From the NCBI GenBank assembly GCA_036346255.1, contig CM070628.1, positions 20,351,840-20,415,839 on the forward strand: a stretch of 64,000 bases of DNA. The letters run 5' to 3'. A program made the position numbers and the translations under genes. Shown here piece after piece: positions 24,863-38,000 of the stretch. The notes under the pieces were generated by a model that was not told the origin of the DNA, searched no databases, and worked only from the letters and a program-made list of their open reading frames with translations. Within the stretch, counting starts at the first letter, position 1. Every line of letters starts with the position of its first letter. This DNA is from Ampelocalamus luodianensis (taxonomy: Eukaryota; Streptophyta; Magnoliopsida; Poales; Poaceae).

Positions 24863-26033
24863 ACATAACAATAAATAGGTGATTAACTACTCTCAAAATT
24901 AGTTGATATAAAGATAGCATACAATTTGACATAAAATAATATAATTTTGAAAACATAGGTTCAATATGATCAAAGGACTCTGACTTGCCTTGGTTTTGCT
25001 CAGTTACCACACTTTGATCTTCAAAACTTGCTTCTGCTCAAGCTCCTTGAAGCAGATCGTCTAAACGAGAGAGAAAATAACAAGTGAAGCACAAATAAAT
25101 CCAAAAAATAAAATCCAAAAATAAAAAAACCAACTCTAAATGAAAGAGTTCGATTTTAGATGAATTTAGAAATTTGAATGAACTAAATCGAGTTCAAACG
25201 AATGAGACATGCACTCGCAAGATTTGCTAGAAAAGGAAAAAAGAGAGAAAACACTATTTCATATTTTAGATTTTTCTTTCAAAAGAAAATTCTATATTAC
25301 TATATCACCATGACGTCAAACAAAGAAAATGGAATTTTGGTGGAATTAAATTTCTAAAAGAAAAGAAATACAATACATTGACATGTGGGCCCATGGTCTA
25401 TAGACTAGGTCCACGGAGAGGAGGTCGACGCGCGACGGTGCACTAAGCTCATGGAGCAGTGGTTCGACGGTGGGATCCACGTGTCTGAGACATGGTCCAC
25501 TGTGGACTTCGTCCACGCGATTAAAGCTCAGGGTTGACACGCGGGCTGCTGATGAGGACGGGCATGTGGGTGCAAAGCTAATGTGGTGGCTGAGGTGGCG
25601 TGCCACGTCGACTGCGATGGCGGCCGCGCTCAGGGACCAAGGTTCTGGTGACAGCGGGGCACGGTGGAGGCGGCGAGGGCTTGGATCTAGTCAAAGGAGC
25701 AACGGTGAACACTGTGACGCGATCAGCTTCCACCAACGATGACCACGGCGACGGCGGCGAGAGGTTAAGTGGCAGAGCGGCTTGGCTTGCGACGGCGATG
25801 GCGAAGCAATGGGTTCTCGGGGTGGCGAGGCGCGCAACACATAGAACATGAGGAGGCGGCTAGGAAGGTGGATGGCGATGCTCAGACTCACCAATGGCGA
25901 AGCAATCGGTGGTGGAGCGGCGACGGGAAAGGAAAAACTTCAATTCTCAATGACGGCGACTCCTCTATCCGATTAGCTTTTCTCGAGGCTTGGCGACAAC
26001 GAGGTGATTCTATTGACACACATGGGACCACGG
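24863..26033 (-). mobile_element. Truncated family C LTR, part 1
   Basis: The sequence aligns with LTR C at about 10290-11200. Shared signs on the minus strand are AACCAAGGCAAGTCAGAG with TTTGATCATATTGAACC, and the run of A-rich leader words before a GACATGTGGGCCC block. The distal end of the LTR (about 1.4 kb in LTR C, including the palindrome) is missing at the left edge. The 25400-26030 part is GC-rich; its open frames have no recognised domain. LTR B2 interrupts it. Confidence 0.65.
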
Positions 26034-29000
26034 TGTGGGGACCCTGTAATTATCTCCATAAGACCGAGATTAGACAAGGTCTCGGGGACATAATTATGGG
26101 TCTCGGTGAATGAATTCAATTTAACTCTATCCAAGTGAGAGGCTTGGCGAATACTAGAGCCTCAACGATCATGCGCGCTTGCTCCTTTGCGGCGCTACAT
26201 GATTGTCGATTCTCTTCGATTCAAGCACTACACTTAGTGAGTTAAATGGGGATTCATCAACAACGAGTATGACTTATATTGGCTCCCAAGATCAACGACC
26301 AATATACTCATACCCTCATCCAACGTTGATTACATCCATACAACGCATACAACAAGAGATAAAAAGACATACCGCATAATAGTCAAAGTCTCTGACTTAT
26401 TACATACTACGCCCGCCAAATTCAAAGTAAAGTATCAAGTAGCGGAAGCAAGTAAAATAAGCAAAAGACCAGCAATGGTATGCCCATCACCCATCGACAA
26501 ACGATCGGGAGTTAAATGATAGCACACTACTCATTGGTGTCACCCAAGTCAACACTAACAAGATCGTCGGTCTCATAATCTTCCTCACTGAAAAGGCCGA
26601 CAAACATCCGGTGAGTACAAGTGTACTCGCAAGTCTTACACAAATAAAAATAGTTATGCATAAGGGTCATTCAAAGGATGGCTCATATTGGTTTAGTTTT
26701 GCGAAAGAGACGCAACAATTAACATCCTACACATACTAGTTTTTCATGTCCCATTTAAAATCAGATTTGAAGTAGAAGTAAAGCATATAGTAAAGTATTT
26801 CAGTAATAAACAATTGAATCATACAAAGACCAAAGTGGCAGCCCACTTTGATGTACTAAACACATGAACGTCCCGTTCATGACGAATACCAAGTTCAACC
26901 ACAATTTTAATTAAAAGTCTAACAATAGTAACTCCCGAACTCAAGCGGTTGTCCATAACCGTGGACACGGCTATTCGAATAGATTGATACCCGCAGGGGT
27001 GTACTACTTACCCACACGACTTGATTAGCCCGTAAGCCTCCAGAGGCCTCCGAATAGCACACTTCCTATGGTATGCTACGGGTAAATCAAGATCTGATCA
27101 TTTTCAAGAAGAAAGCCCTATTGAGCTAAGTCCCCTTGTGAGATGGTTCCTTGCCTAGTACAAGCGTCTCGATAGCACTTGCTAGGGGCTCACAAGTTAT
27201 ATTGGAAATACCGATGCAATCAAAACAAAAGAATTGGTGCTCTCTTGCACACTATAAAGGATTACATCGGCTCCTAAGGAACATAGGATTTCACGGTCGC
27301 TATGCCCCTTACACCACCAAGGACTTAACACAATAAAACCCTCCCCCTACTTAACCATACGGCACCCATATACCGCGTGTGGCAGCACGAGTGTACTTGA
27401 ATTAACGACGTTACCAAAGTTCGGTCCTCAATTGTCCAAACAAGTCCTTCCACTTACCCAATGCTCGTGCACAAAGCACCATCACTAACCAACACTTGTC
27501 CAGACCAAAAGCTCATTTAAAAATGACAAAATTTAACTCATAAAACAGCTACAAAGATCTGAAGTATAAATCATAAAATGAGAGTTGTGTTTATCCCAAA
27601 ACCGCCGGGTTATTCCCGACGATCGAACTACCGTGTCTAGACTTGCATGGCTAAGCAATTCTATAACCCATAATTCACACATCCTATCTTAAGCATATAG
27701 GAGTTGACATAATTCAAGATTAACCTCAAGCATAGGACATAACTAAACTACACATCACAAAAATATTGACATAATCAAAATAGCATGCAAGCAATTATCA
27801 TTGCACTAACTTAACCAAAACTGGGATCAAATATGATGCAAAAGAAAGTTCAAATGATGCTTGCCTTGCTGGTACAGTAGCTGCTCACTCTCGGTAGCGT
27901 AAGTGTCGATATCAATATGCTCGGGATCTATATAATTATAACATCAAATAAATACCGAGAAAACAACTCAAAAACCAAAATGTTCAAAAATGCATGATTT
28001 TTCTACAGTAGTTAGGTCATGATTTTAGATGGATTTAGGTAAAAGAATTATTCCATTTGGAGTAATGAATTGGAAGTTATGCTATTTTGAATTTGAGGTT
28101 TCATTAACCCTAAGTTATGTAATTTAATTATTTGGCCAAAATTTGTAGAACAGTGGTGGGGTAGAGGATTACATAGGTAAATAGGTAATATTAATACAAG
28201 TTCAGAATAGTTGAGTTTGTCCCATTTGAAGTTCTTGTGATTTAGTTATTGATTTTCAAAGTTACCAGCATTAATAGTGTAAAAATAATATCCTTTAGGA
28301 TCATTTTCCCCAAACTATAGTTTATGTGACAGAGGTAAGTTGGGAACCATTTTTATAATTAAGTGCCTTTGAAATATAAATTACCAAAATTGATTTCACT
28401 ATTTTTAGAGTTTCCAATAATTACTTATGAATTGTTAAAGCTATCAGTCTTTTCCTTTTGTAAAAATAATAGTGTTTATAGCTTATTTTCAAAAATAATG
28501 GTCTCTGTTACAGAGACATGTTTGAAACCAATTTTAATATAAAGTTCATTAAATATGAAAATTATCAGAAGTGGTTTCACTCATTTTGGAGTTAAAAAGA
28601 AATAGTTATGTATTTTTGAAGTTAAAAGCCTTTTCTTATTGTAAAACAATAGAGTTATGGACCATTTTCTTAAAACTATATCCTCTGCTAAATATAAATG
28701 TTTGAAACCTATCTTAAAATAAACTTTACTTAATATTAAAAAAAATCAAATCTGGTTTCATTCACTTTGGAGTTTATTTGAATTAGATATGAATTTTTGA
28801 AGTTAATACAATTTCCAGTGTGCAATTAATTGTATTTCGAAATTTCTTAAGTATTAAATACATTTTCTACCGAGAGCTATTTTAGCCTCAGTCGCTGACA
28901 AGAGGGACCGGGGTCAAAGTTGACTCGGTCAATCATTGACTCAGTCTCGGCCGCATCTAAGACGAAGGCGTATTTCAGAAAGTACGTCTTCTACTTCACG

Positions 29001-30884
29001 AACGCATAAACTCATTCTAAACCTACTAAGAATACGCTTTGCCTTAGCGAATATGTACAACAAAGTTTACACATCCACTTATCCACTGTTCGGCCCACAT
29101 GTCAAAGACTTATCAATTCTTTTAGGTGACCATTAAGCAACTAAACAAGGATTTGCGCTAATTAACCGAGATTTTGCTAATTAAACACGCTACTGTTTTC
29201 GGACTAAATCCGACAACAGAGGGGAGCGCGCGCCCGTGACATTGCCGAGCCCGCCGGCGGCGAGGGGAGGCCGAAGAGTGCGTGGGCTGAGGCAAAATGG
29301 GAAGAGAATAGGGAGGGCTACCTTCCGGTGAGGTCGTTGCCGACGGAGAGGTACGGTGGCGTGCCGGCGACGGAGATGAGCGGAGGAGGAGTGTATGGGG
29401 GCTGAGGGCGCTCAAAGTGGAGGCCTCTCCAGAGAAAACCGACACCGAAAAGAGGCTCCTGGGACCCTCGCGAAGCTTACAGAGGGGACCCTTGTCGTCG
29501 TTAATGGCGGCGGCGGTCCAAGGCTCCACGCGGAGGGAAACACTCTGTGCAATTGAAAGTCAACAAAGGTGCCGAAAAGAATAAGTAAGGTACGGAGATG
29601 GTGCCAAATCAAGGAATCGGTGAAACACTCATCCTGCCGGAGGCGAGAACGAAGCTAGGGCTTTTCGGCCGACAAAGGAGAAAACTTGATTTCCCACAAT
29701 CCTGTAAAGCATCAATTCAAATTGATTGAGGGGAAATGTGGTTTGTACCACAAGGCATAAAGTGACGAAAGAAAAACAGGCTCACGAGAGATGGAAAATG
29801 GCTAAGAGGTGCCGCTCGGGTGAGCTCCGGAGCGCCGACAGCACGAACGATGATTTGAAAACTACAAGAATCGACAAGAGCTCAATTGAGCTAAGATGGA
29901 AAGAGCAAGCAAGTAGAAAGCTAGGAGCGCTTGGCTTGAGCTTACCGAAATAATTCATGGAGCGCCCTTCTTCCTCGTAGGAAGAAGTGAGCAAAATGGG
30001 GAGGTAGAGGGGTTTTGAGCCGGAAAAGACGGAGAAAGAGGCGGCGTCACTAGGGAAGCTCAGAGTGGTCGGGAGGCGGTGCATCATGGCGTCACGGGCG
30101 CGAGGACGAGCGTGGCGCGACGTGGCGCCCGAGCTCGAGGCTCGCCGCTCGAGGAAAGAGACGAATCGGCCGGTGGGACCGCCTTGGCCGATCGAAAAGA
30201 GTGGCGTGCAAATGAAAAGTGTTGATCGCACCGTTGGATCGTGAATGGACGATCGAGATCAATGTGCCGTTGGAGCGTCAGAATGATCACGAGATCGGAG
30301 GTGTTGAGCTTGGATCGGACGGTTCACAAGAAAAGTGCGGTTAGGCGATGCGGTGCGATCGGTTGGGTTGCGTCGGACTCGAGCCGAGTGCCGTTCGGGT
30401 CGGTTGAAACGATCCTAAGCCCGAGTTTTGAAAAGATTTGACCAATTAAGTAGAAGGGTTGGTGAGGCTTTAAATATAGAAATAAAATTCTAAAACTTCT
30501 AAAATAATTAAGGGTGTTCTGGGATGACCTAGTATTTATAAAAATTATTTAACCCTACTGTTCATAATACATTTTGTGATATTTAAATTCAAACTTAATG
30601 TATGTCTTTTAAGTTGGTTTGAATTTTTATTAGGTTCAAACCAGTTCCAAAAATTTTGGAAAAATTATATTTATTCATGAAAACTAATGTAGTATTTAAT
30701 TAAATTGGTTTCAGATTATGATCACAACTTTTATCACTGATTTGAATTGAAATGTGAATTTTGATGTGTATGTTCACCTCAAATTAGATTTTCCAAGTAC
30801 AATATATTATGGACATGTTTTGAAATCAATAATGCATGCTAATGAAATACATATTAATCCATTTTAATTGTTGGGGCTGTGACA
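26034..30884 (-). mobile_element. LTR B2 (gypsy family B), 4.9 kb, no clear TSD
   Basis: On the minus strand it begins TGTCACAGCCCC at 30884 and ends AGGGTCCCCACA at 26034. It is very similar to B3 and B4 over its whole length. The palindrome is at 26971-26982 and the acidic CAAGGCAAG segment at 27821-27930. No internal sequence is attached, so it is a solo LTR in form. The flanks are CACGG on the left and ACCGA on the right, which do not match, unlike B1, B3 and B4. It lies inside a broken family C LTR. Confidence 0.85.
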
Positions 30885-31596
30885 ACCGAAGAAGCTCCAC
30901 AGCGGCAACATGGTGAGCTAGCACTTCGGCTCCAATGGCAGCGAGGTCAAAACACAAGAAGGCGACGCGGCTAGGGTTTCCTGGATGATGACAGCTATGG
31001 TTTTCGGGGCAACAACGGCTCAGGGTGAGAAACGAGGGAGTCGGGCGACTTTAAAAGCGAAGAGAGGGAGAGTTAGAGGCAAGGACGACAGTGACTTTGT
31101 GTTGGAATCGGACACAGGCGCCGTTGGAGACAAGGAAGGAGACAGAGGCAATGTAGCGCTCTCACAAGGCGGGCCTGCTCCGCAGCGAGAGGAGGAGGCA
31201 TGGCGAGCTAGGCCGGGGCACGCAGGAAAGGAAGAACGGGCCGAGCCAGCGGTGAAGGAAAAAGACAGGGAAAAGAAAATGGTCCAAAAGAAGAGGGAAT
31301 TCGGTCCAAAAGGAAAAGCCTAGAAAAGAAGATTTTCGAATATCGAAATCAAATTAAGTAAAACCAAGCTCAAAGAAATAGCCAATAAATTCTAAAACTT
31401 CCTAAAAAATTACAATAAATACTCAAACTCAAGGAACCTAAATAAACAGTTTTGAATTTAATTAAAGTTTAGATTATTCACATTAAATTATTTTAATTTC
31501 TAAAAATTCAAATTAAGCTTGAACTTAAACAAAAAAATCAAAAGGTTAGTTTTTTAAAAATGCTTCAAATGAACTCGAATTTGGGATGTTCTGACA
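30885..31596 (-). mobile_element. Truncated family C LTR, part 2 (LTR start)
   Basis: On the minus strand it begins TGTCAGAACATCCCAAATTC at 31596, a variant of the TGTAACATCCCAATTT start of LTR C. The first ~270 bases (31596-31320) align with 12072-11770 of LTR C, including TTATTCACATTAAAT and AATTAAGCTT. The GC-rich U3 part holds an open frame at 30985-31323 with no recognised domain. It completes the LTR interrupted by B2. Confidence 0.65.
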
Positions 31597-33180
31597 TTTG
31601 GTTATAAACTTTTTCAAATAGTAGTTTTTTTCGAAAAGAATTTTACTATGCATTCTACTAGTAGTATAAGATGGTAGCATATATCAAATTTGGTAATTGA
31701 TTCATTAATGACATAATAGACTTTTGTTTGTAATTATAATATTTTTAGTCTAGGTATTATGGACTTTTGGCTAGACCTAGTGTTAACCCTTTCTAGCCAA
31801 TTCCTAGTGTCGCCGTCGCCTATCGAACGAGCGGTCGCCGCCGCCTCCGTCTCCTACACGCGACACCGTTGCACTTCCGTGCCACCACAACAGAGCATGT
31901 AGCACTTCCACATCCATCTCGTACAAGCACCGCGATCGCTGCACCTCGCCGCTGCACCACCATGTGGCCTCGACGCGGCCCTGACCATTCCGGGTGGGGT
32001 CACCAAACAGGCCTAGGTGGCGGCGGACACCAATAGTGACGAGGGAGGACGCGGCCGTTGCACCTCCACGCCGCCACAACCGAGGAAGGAGCGCCACTGT
32101 GTACATTTAGTGCCTCTTCAGTGACTCCACCACCTGGTGCAGCTTTGACAGCAGCAGAAGCAACAACATTGAGGTACGTTCCGATGCAACACACTACTCA
32201 TGTGCTACATACCCTCCTGATTTAATTTCCTGGAAGCAAGACTAGGCAAATTCCATGCCAACTTGTTTGCATTTTGGGAGCAACTACGGTTTGGACATAC
32301 AATGGAAGATTTTTCATCATACGTTCCGATGCAACACAATAAAAGACCAGTTGCAATATTTTTTCAACGATCGTAACAAAAAAAACTAAGTTTCAAACTA
32401 GGTGGGGAAAGAAGAGGATACAACATCTCAGACCTAGTTAAAAAAATTGTTACAACATCTGAAAAATGTCAAACACAATGAAAAATTCGATGTAACACAG
32501 GGAAAGAACGGGTGCAACATTTTTTTCAATGATCGTAATTTTGTTTTCAACGGGTCGTAACATTTGGCTTATTCAAAAAATATTGCATCTAATCAGGAGA
32601 TATCTCAACTCACTACTCATCTTGCAAATAACACGAATCCTTCTCTTAACATCTGATCTACCAAAGCTGGAAAAATGGAGCAAAACGGGAGCAATTTTCC
32701 TCGAAAAAAAACATAACAAAAGTTTAAATTGAGCTCTGTTTCTTGTGCTCCCCAATTGGTAGTACCTCTCTTTCTTACCGTATGTTGCCTATAGCTTTCT
32801 CGGGAGCACGGCCGTGCCCTCCGGCGGTGGTGAGCAGCTACTCCTCCTCCGGCGCCAGAATCGGACGATGGCGATGGTGAAGCAAAGCAGTGGCGGGTGC
32901 GGAGGCGTGGCTACCGGGGGCGGAGTGAGGCTGGGGCGCAGCGGATTTGATGCCTTACCACCAGCGACCAAGCTCCTATGCTCGTCGACGGCCTGGAGAG
33001 AGAAGAGAGAGGGGACTTGGAGAGAGAGAAAAGGGATAAGGGGCTTAAAGAGAGAGAAGGTAGAGGAGATCTGCTCTCGTCGACAGCAGTGGCTATTGTA
33101 GCAACAACTTTCATGGCTGGAGTGTGTGAGAGAAGCGGAAGATGATGTAAGGATGGGTCTGTCTTCTGTTGGGAGCATAG
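31597..33180. other. Unassigned region with GC-rich islands and TGCAAC-type repeats
   Basis: AT-rich sequence (31597-31795) leads into a GC-rich block (31800-32180). A stretch at 32320-32600 follows in which GCAACATTTTTTTCAA and GATCGTAA words recur at least three times. A purine-rich block lies at 32790-33180, pyrimidine-rich on the minus strand like a plant 5' leader. Open frames exist on both strands but none has a recognisable domain. Such patchwork is often a degraded DNA transposon carrying gene pieces; I cannot show terminal repeats with a target duplication. Confidence 0.3.
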
Positions 33181-33904
33181 AAATTAGAAAGTGGGGAAGG
33201 AGAAGTGTGGAATGGGTGTCAGGCTATCAGCAGTAGAGTGGCCGAGTGGGGGCGTCCGCTCCAATCATCTGTATCGTATGGGCCATATCAATTCCCTTGC
33301 TTCTTTTTCCCTGCCCACCTTCTTTCCCACAACCTGTTTGCTCAAATGTCTCAATACCGAGAACTTCAACTTCTTATCTGTAATTTACGTAGCTTGCTTC
33401 TCATATAGTTAAAATCGATATTGGTCAATAATTTGCAGAGTTTTTGAATTGATCTTCTTCATTAATTCATATTTGGTCATTGTGCAAAAATTTGGTAGAA
33501 TCTATGCCTTGATGAATTATACTACATTTGTCCCACTGCTAATACACAAGTAATTTGCATTGGTAATACAACATAAGTAGCTCTGTAGCTGTAAATCTTG
33601 ATTTTGTGGAATAGAAACTTCACTGTTCAATGTTATGTTTGAAATAGCAGTTCATCTCAGTATTAATGGCAGTTTTCCGTCATGGATGGTAACCATGTCA
33701 GCATGGTTGAAATTGAAGAATATCACATGGTGATAAATCAGATGTTAATTGAGCATTGTAATCCTTTTCGTTGTTGCTCTTAGTCAGTGCAAATTGTGAT
33801 ATGTGACACTGTAACAGTGATAGCCTACAGGTGTAGTATAATTGAGAAATTTAGTTTCCTGCAGGTCCTTTGTTTTGTACTAATGCCAATTGTTTTTTTT
33901 GCAG

Positions 33905-34014
33905 GCAAGCTTGACATAGTAAAGCTGGAGGAGCTCCCTACTGCTGGAACACCACCCCAAAGGAAGACTACTTCCAGGAAGAAGTTCACCCCTTGGAAGA
34001 AGAGAATGACATGA
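33905..34014 (+). CDS. Possible 3'-terminal exon, unknown product
   Basis: A pyrimidine run ending TTTTTTTTGCAG at about 33892-33904 looks like a plant splice acceptor. It is followed by an open segment that reads K-L-D-I-V-K-L-E-E-L-P-T-A-G, then a Lys/Arg-rich K-K-F-T-P-W-K-K-R-M-T and a TGA at 34012. Upstream (33420-33890) is AT-rich and intron-like with T runs; downstream (34015-34320) is AT-rich, like a 3' untranslated region. The protein is basic and short, and I do not recognise it. It could be a host gene end, a transposon-captured exon or chance. No matching upstream exon was found with confidence. Confidence 0.3.
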
Positions 34015-35067
34015 TCCTACTGAAGCTAGAAATAGAAAATGTTCGCATGTATCTTGCCATGTCGAGATGTATCTGTTATTTGATTTTTTTTCAACGACTT
34101 GTATGACTATTTATTTGGAAGACTTGTATGACTGCCATCTGGTGCTAGTTAATTCGCATCTGGTTTGATAATGGTGCTTGTCATTTTGCATATGGTATGA
34201 CAATGTTGTTTTGTATGAATGCAAATCTATGCATTAAACTATAGCAGAAACTCTGCCAAAATTATGAGAGGGAATAATAACAGATTTGTTGTGAATCTGA
34301 GAGGTCTGCAAAGTTATAATCATGAGCACACCCTTTTTATGTGTGCGCTTCACACGCTAAATGATTCCTGCATTTATCGGATCAGTTGATCACTGCATTG
34401 CTCGTTTATAACTGAATGAACTCTTAGAAAGGATGCGCTTGTGACTTGTTGAAAGAACAAGGTTCTTATTATTCCATGGTGACAAATTGGCACAAACAAC
34501 GTACGCACATATTCCACGGTGTCGAATTGGCATCACAAATCTGCATACACAAGATATAGATACATAAATTTGCACACAAAGATTCACAATTTTCATTGAT
34601 CATTCCATTGCATGAGCATCCCACAAGCATAATTGGACACTCGTACATACAGTGTCAAGAGTAGATTGCTTTGATTCACATCAGACATTTCGTGTTGTTA
34701 TTCCTTTATAAAACAAAGATTTTCAAACAGGCAAACAATGAATAGAGTGGCTACATCTCTTCAGGTCCAGTTTCCACGATGATGAAGCACTTAACCCGCA
34801 GTTACCATTCATTAGAGCCTTGCCTCCAGAACCAACTCCTTGAAACGAGTAATGCAGTCCATTGGCTAGCAAAATTATAGCACATAAATTCCTAAAACCA
34901 TGAAAAGATGCACAAAGCATATTAAAGAGCTGATACTTTCAGCCATGCTAAATTAGTATACTAGGGCACTGGGAACAGGTGTGTTGCCCAAAATGCCTAG
35001 GCGGGCTAGGTATCCTACACTAGAAATTGGACACAATGGAAATCTCCGGATGTGCCGTGGATAGGGA
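34015..35067. other. AT-rich unassigned sequence before solo LTR B3
   Basis: No coding frame of note. Two copies of a short motif (CCATGGTGACAAATTGGCA near 34475 and CCACGGTGTCGAATTGGCA near 34514) form a small direct repeat. Nothing else is recognised. Confidence 0.4.
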
Positions 35068-35072
35068 TGGAC

Positions 35073-38000
35073 TGTCACAGCCCCAACTAATTAAATTGGA
35101 TTAATATGTATTTCACTAACATGCACTATCAAATTCAAAACATTTCCATAATATATTGTACTTGGAAAATCTAATTTGAGGTGAATATACACATCAAAAT
35201 TCGCATTCCAATTCAAACCAGTGATAAAAAGTGGTGATCATCATCTGAAAATAATTTATTTAAATACTACATTAATTATCATGACTTAATATAATTTTTA
35301 CCAAATTTTTGGGACTAGTTTGAACCTCATTAAAATTCAAACAACATTTATAGACATACAACATGTTTGAATTTAAATATCACAAACTATATTATGAACA
35401 GTAGGGTTTTATAATTTTTATGGGAACTATATACTCCCAGGAACCCCCACAAATTATTTGAGGATTTTATGAAATTTATTTCTATTTATAAAGCTCTGGT
35501 CAAAGTAGTAACTCTAATTTAATTCTCAGTCAAAACACTAAACCAAACCGGCCGATCTCGTTCCTCTGCTCGAGTCTAACTCAGTGAAGTGACTCGGTCG
35601 AGTCCACTAAGTGCACCGCACGTGAGCCGCCGGATGAAAGATCAACGGCCCAGAATTCATACCGCTTCACCAACCAAACCACTTAACTCTTTTGAACCTC
35701 AGCCCTTGGATCTAGATCTAGCGGTCCACTGTGGGTCACGTTTCCAACTCGCGCGCAAACGAGGAGACACTGACCTGTGGGGCCGTGCTGTCAGCATCGT
35801 CGTCTTCCTCCCGTCGTGTCTGCTCAGGCATCCAGTGCCACGCGGCCGCGACGCTCTGTGGTGCTCCGTCGACGCCGTCAATCCGCCGCATCCGTTGGCC
35901 ACTCCGGAACCACCTCCTCTTCACGCCGCCTCCATTGCCGTCATCGCCCGGGCATAACACCCCCTCGAAGCCCTTCCTTCTCCCTCACTTCTCCTCGGTT
36001 GACAGAGGAGAGGAAGCTAACTTGAGCTCATCTCTCCGTAAGCTTCCCACCTCCTGCACCTCGGCTCCTCCTTTGCATGCCTTATCCATTTTTGCTAATG
36101 CGAGCCTCTCTCGTTGCTTGTAGTTCTTGTTCCCACATCGTGCTCTCGGCGGCTCTAGAGCGCGCACCCGCGGACATCTTCAAGCTTTCTTCGTTGTCAA
36201 GAGGTATTATCCTCCAACCACCGCGTCACCTTGTATGCTTTAGCTCACTGATTAAAACCCCTCACCTTGTTTCAGCAATGCACGACGGGCTTAGTGCAAT
36301 TTGAAGATTTGATCTTTCGGCCATAGCACGAACCCTTCATCTCCTACCTTGTTCGGTAAGCTCCTCTTGATTCCTTGCTCCTAGAGTATCCTCTGTGGAT
36401 CTTTGAGCTATACCTAGCTCTAAGTTACCTCCTTTGGCTTCGTGCATCCTCTCCACGTGAAGCCGTGTCGTCGCTTCGTCTTCTCAGCACCGACAAGCCT
36501 CCGGCCGACTTCCGGCTTCCTCAAGCCCTCTCCTAGCCGGTAGCTCCTAGTTAGTCTCTAGGATCTCACGCGCTTGCTTGTTTGTCATTTGCGGAGCTTC
36601 TTTTTCTTACACTTTGCCGTAACATCGCCGCGCTCAACTCCGGCCAGCCGTCAGACAGCCGGCTTAGCCGCCGAGACCACTTCCATTGGGAGCGCAGCAC
36701 TATTGTGCACCTAAGCATACTCTTGGTTCACGCCGCCATGGCGGAATCGCCGACAAGCCGTCGGTGAAACGCGAGGATGAAATCCGTTGTCGTCGTCGGC
36801 CGTCAATCGTAGCAAATGATTACGAGTTAATGGCAATCATTAGTAATTAAGCGTTGTCTTAAACCTCCTTACTCGATCGCACATGCGGCCCCACCACGAA
36901 AACAACACGTTTAGTAAAGCGTTGGAGCCACCGGCGTGTGGGCCCAAAATTTAAACACGCGTGCGATGTCTTGGCGCCGTTCCTTACACTTGGATCGTTG
37001 TGGACCGTCCGATGCGACATCGACGGTCGGACAGGCTTTTCGAATTTCCGATTACGCTACGATCATGGGCGTCGATCCGAATCTACGATCGGATTCGTTG
37101 AGACATTCGGACCGTTCTATTGCACCGATCGTGGACCGTTGGATCTTGATCCAACGGCTCGCGATCTAGCTACGAGTTGTGCGTGTGTGCGCCGCCGTGG
37201 GCCGCTAACGAGGCGCCCGCTGGTCGATGGATTGCGGCTAGCGCTGCACTCGGTGAGAAAAGTTGCAAATGTCGTAAAATCGAAAACCCTTTTTCTTACA
37301 CCATGGAAAATATGTATAACTTTGAAAATACATAACTATTTCATATTAACTCCAAATCACATGAAACTATGAAATTTATATTCTTAATGGACTTTATATT
37401 AAAATTAGCTTCAAACTTGTCTCTGTAGCAGAGTATTAATTGGAGACTAATCCATTACAACCATTATTTGTACAATAGAAAAATGATGATAACTTCAAAA
37501 ATGCATAAGTAATTCTTGGAACCTCCAAAAACAGTGAGGCCACTTTTGATAATTTTCATTTTTAGTGAACTTAATTCTAAAAATGGTCTCCATGTTACCT
37601 CTGTCATAGAAACTATTTTGGGAGAATATACTCCTTAACTCCATTATTTTTATATTATAAAAGGCTGATAACTTTGAAAATCAATAACTAAATCCTAAGG
37701 ACTCCAAATGGGACAAACTCAACTATTCTGAACTTGTATTAATATTACCTATTTACCTATGTAATCCTTTACCCGCCACTATTCTACAAAATTTCACGTC
37801 ATAATTAAATTACATAATGACGACTTATTGAAATCGAAATTGAGACCATTATAACTTTCACATGCTAAATCAAAATGAAATAATTCTTTCACCAAAAATC
37901 CTTTAAAATCATGAACTAACTACTGTAGAAAAATCATGCATTTTTGAGCATTTTGGTTTTTGAGTTGTTTTCTCGGTATTTATTTGATGTTATAATTATA

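Noticed and set aside
33236..33262. GTGGCCGAGTGG-like words resembling a tRNA-Ser start
   Set aside because: No acceptor stem partner, anticodon arm or T-arm follows; not a tRNA gene.
31797..35030. Possible terminal inverted repeat CCAATTCCTAGTGT / ACACTAGAAATTGG
   Set aside because: Only 13 of 14 bases match over a 3.2-kb span, with no matching target duplication, so chance cannot be excluded.
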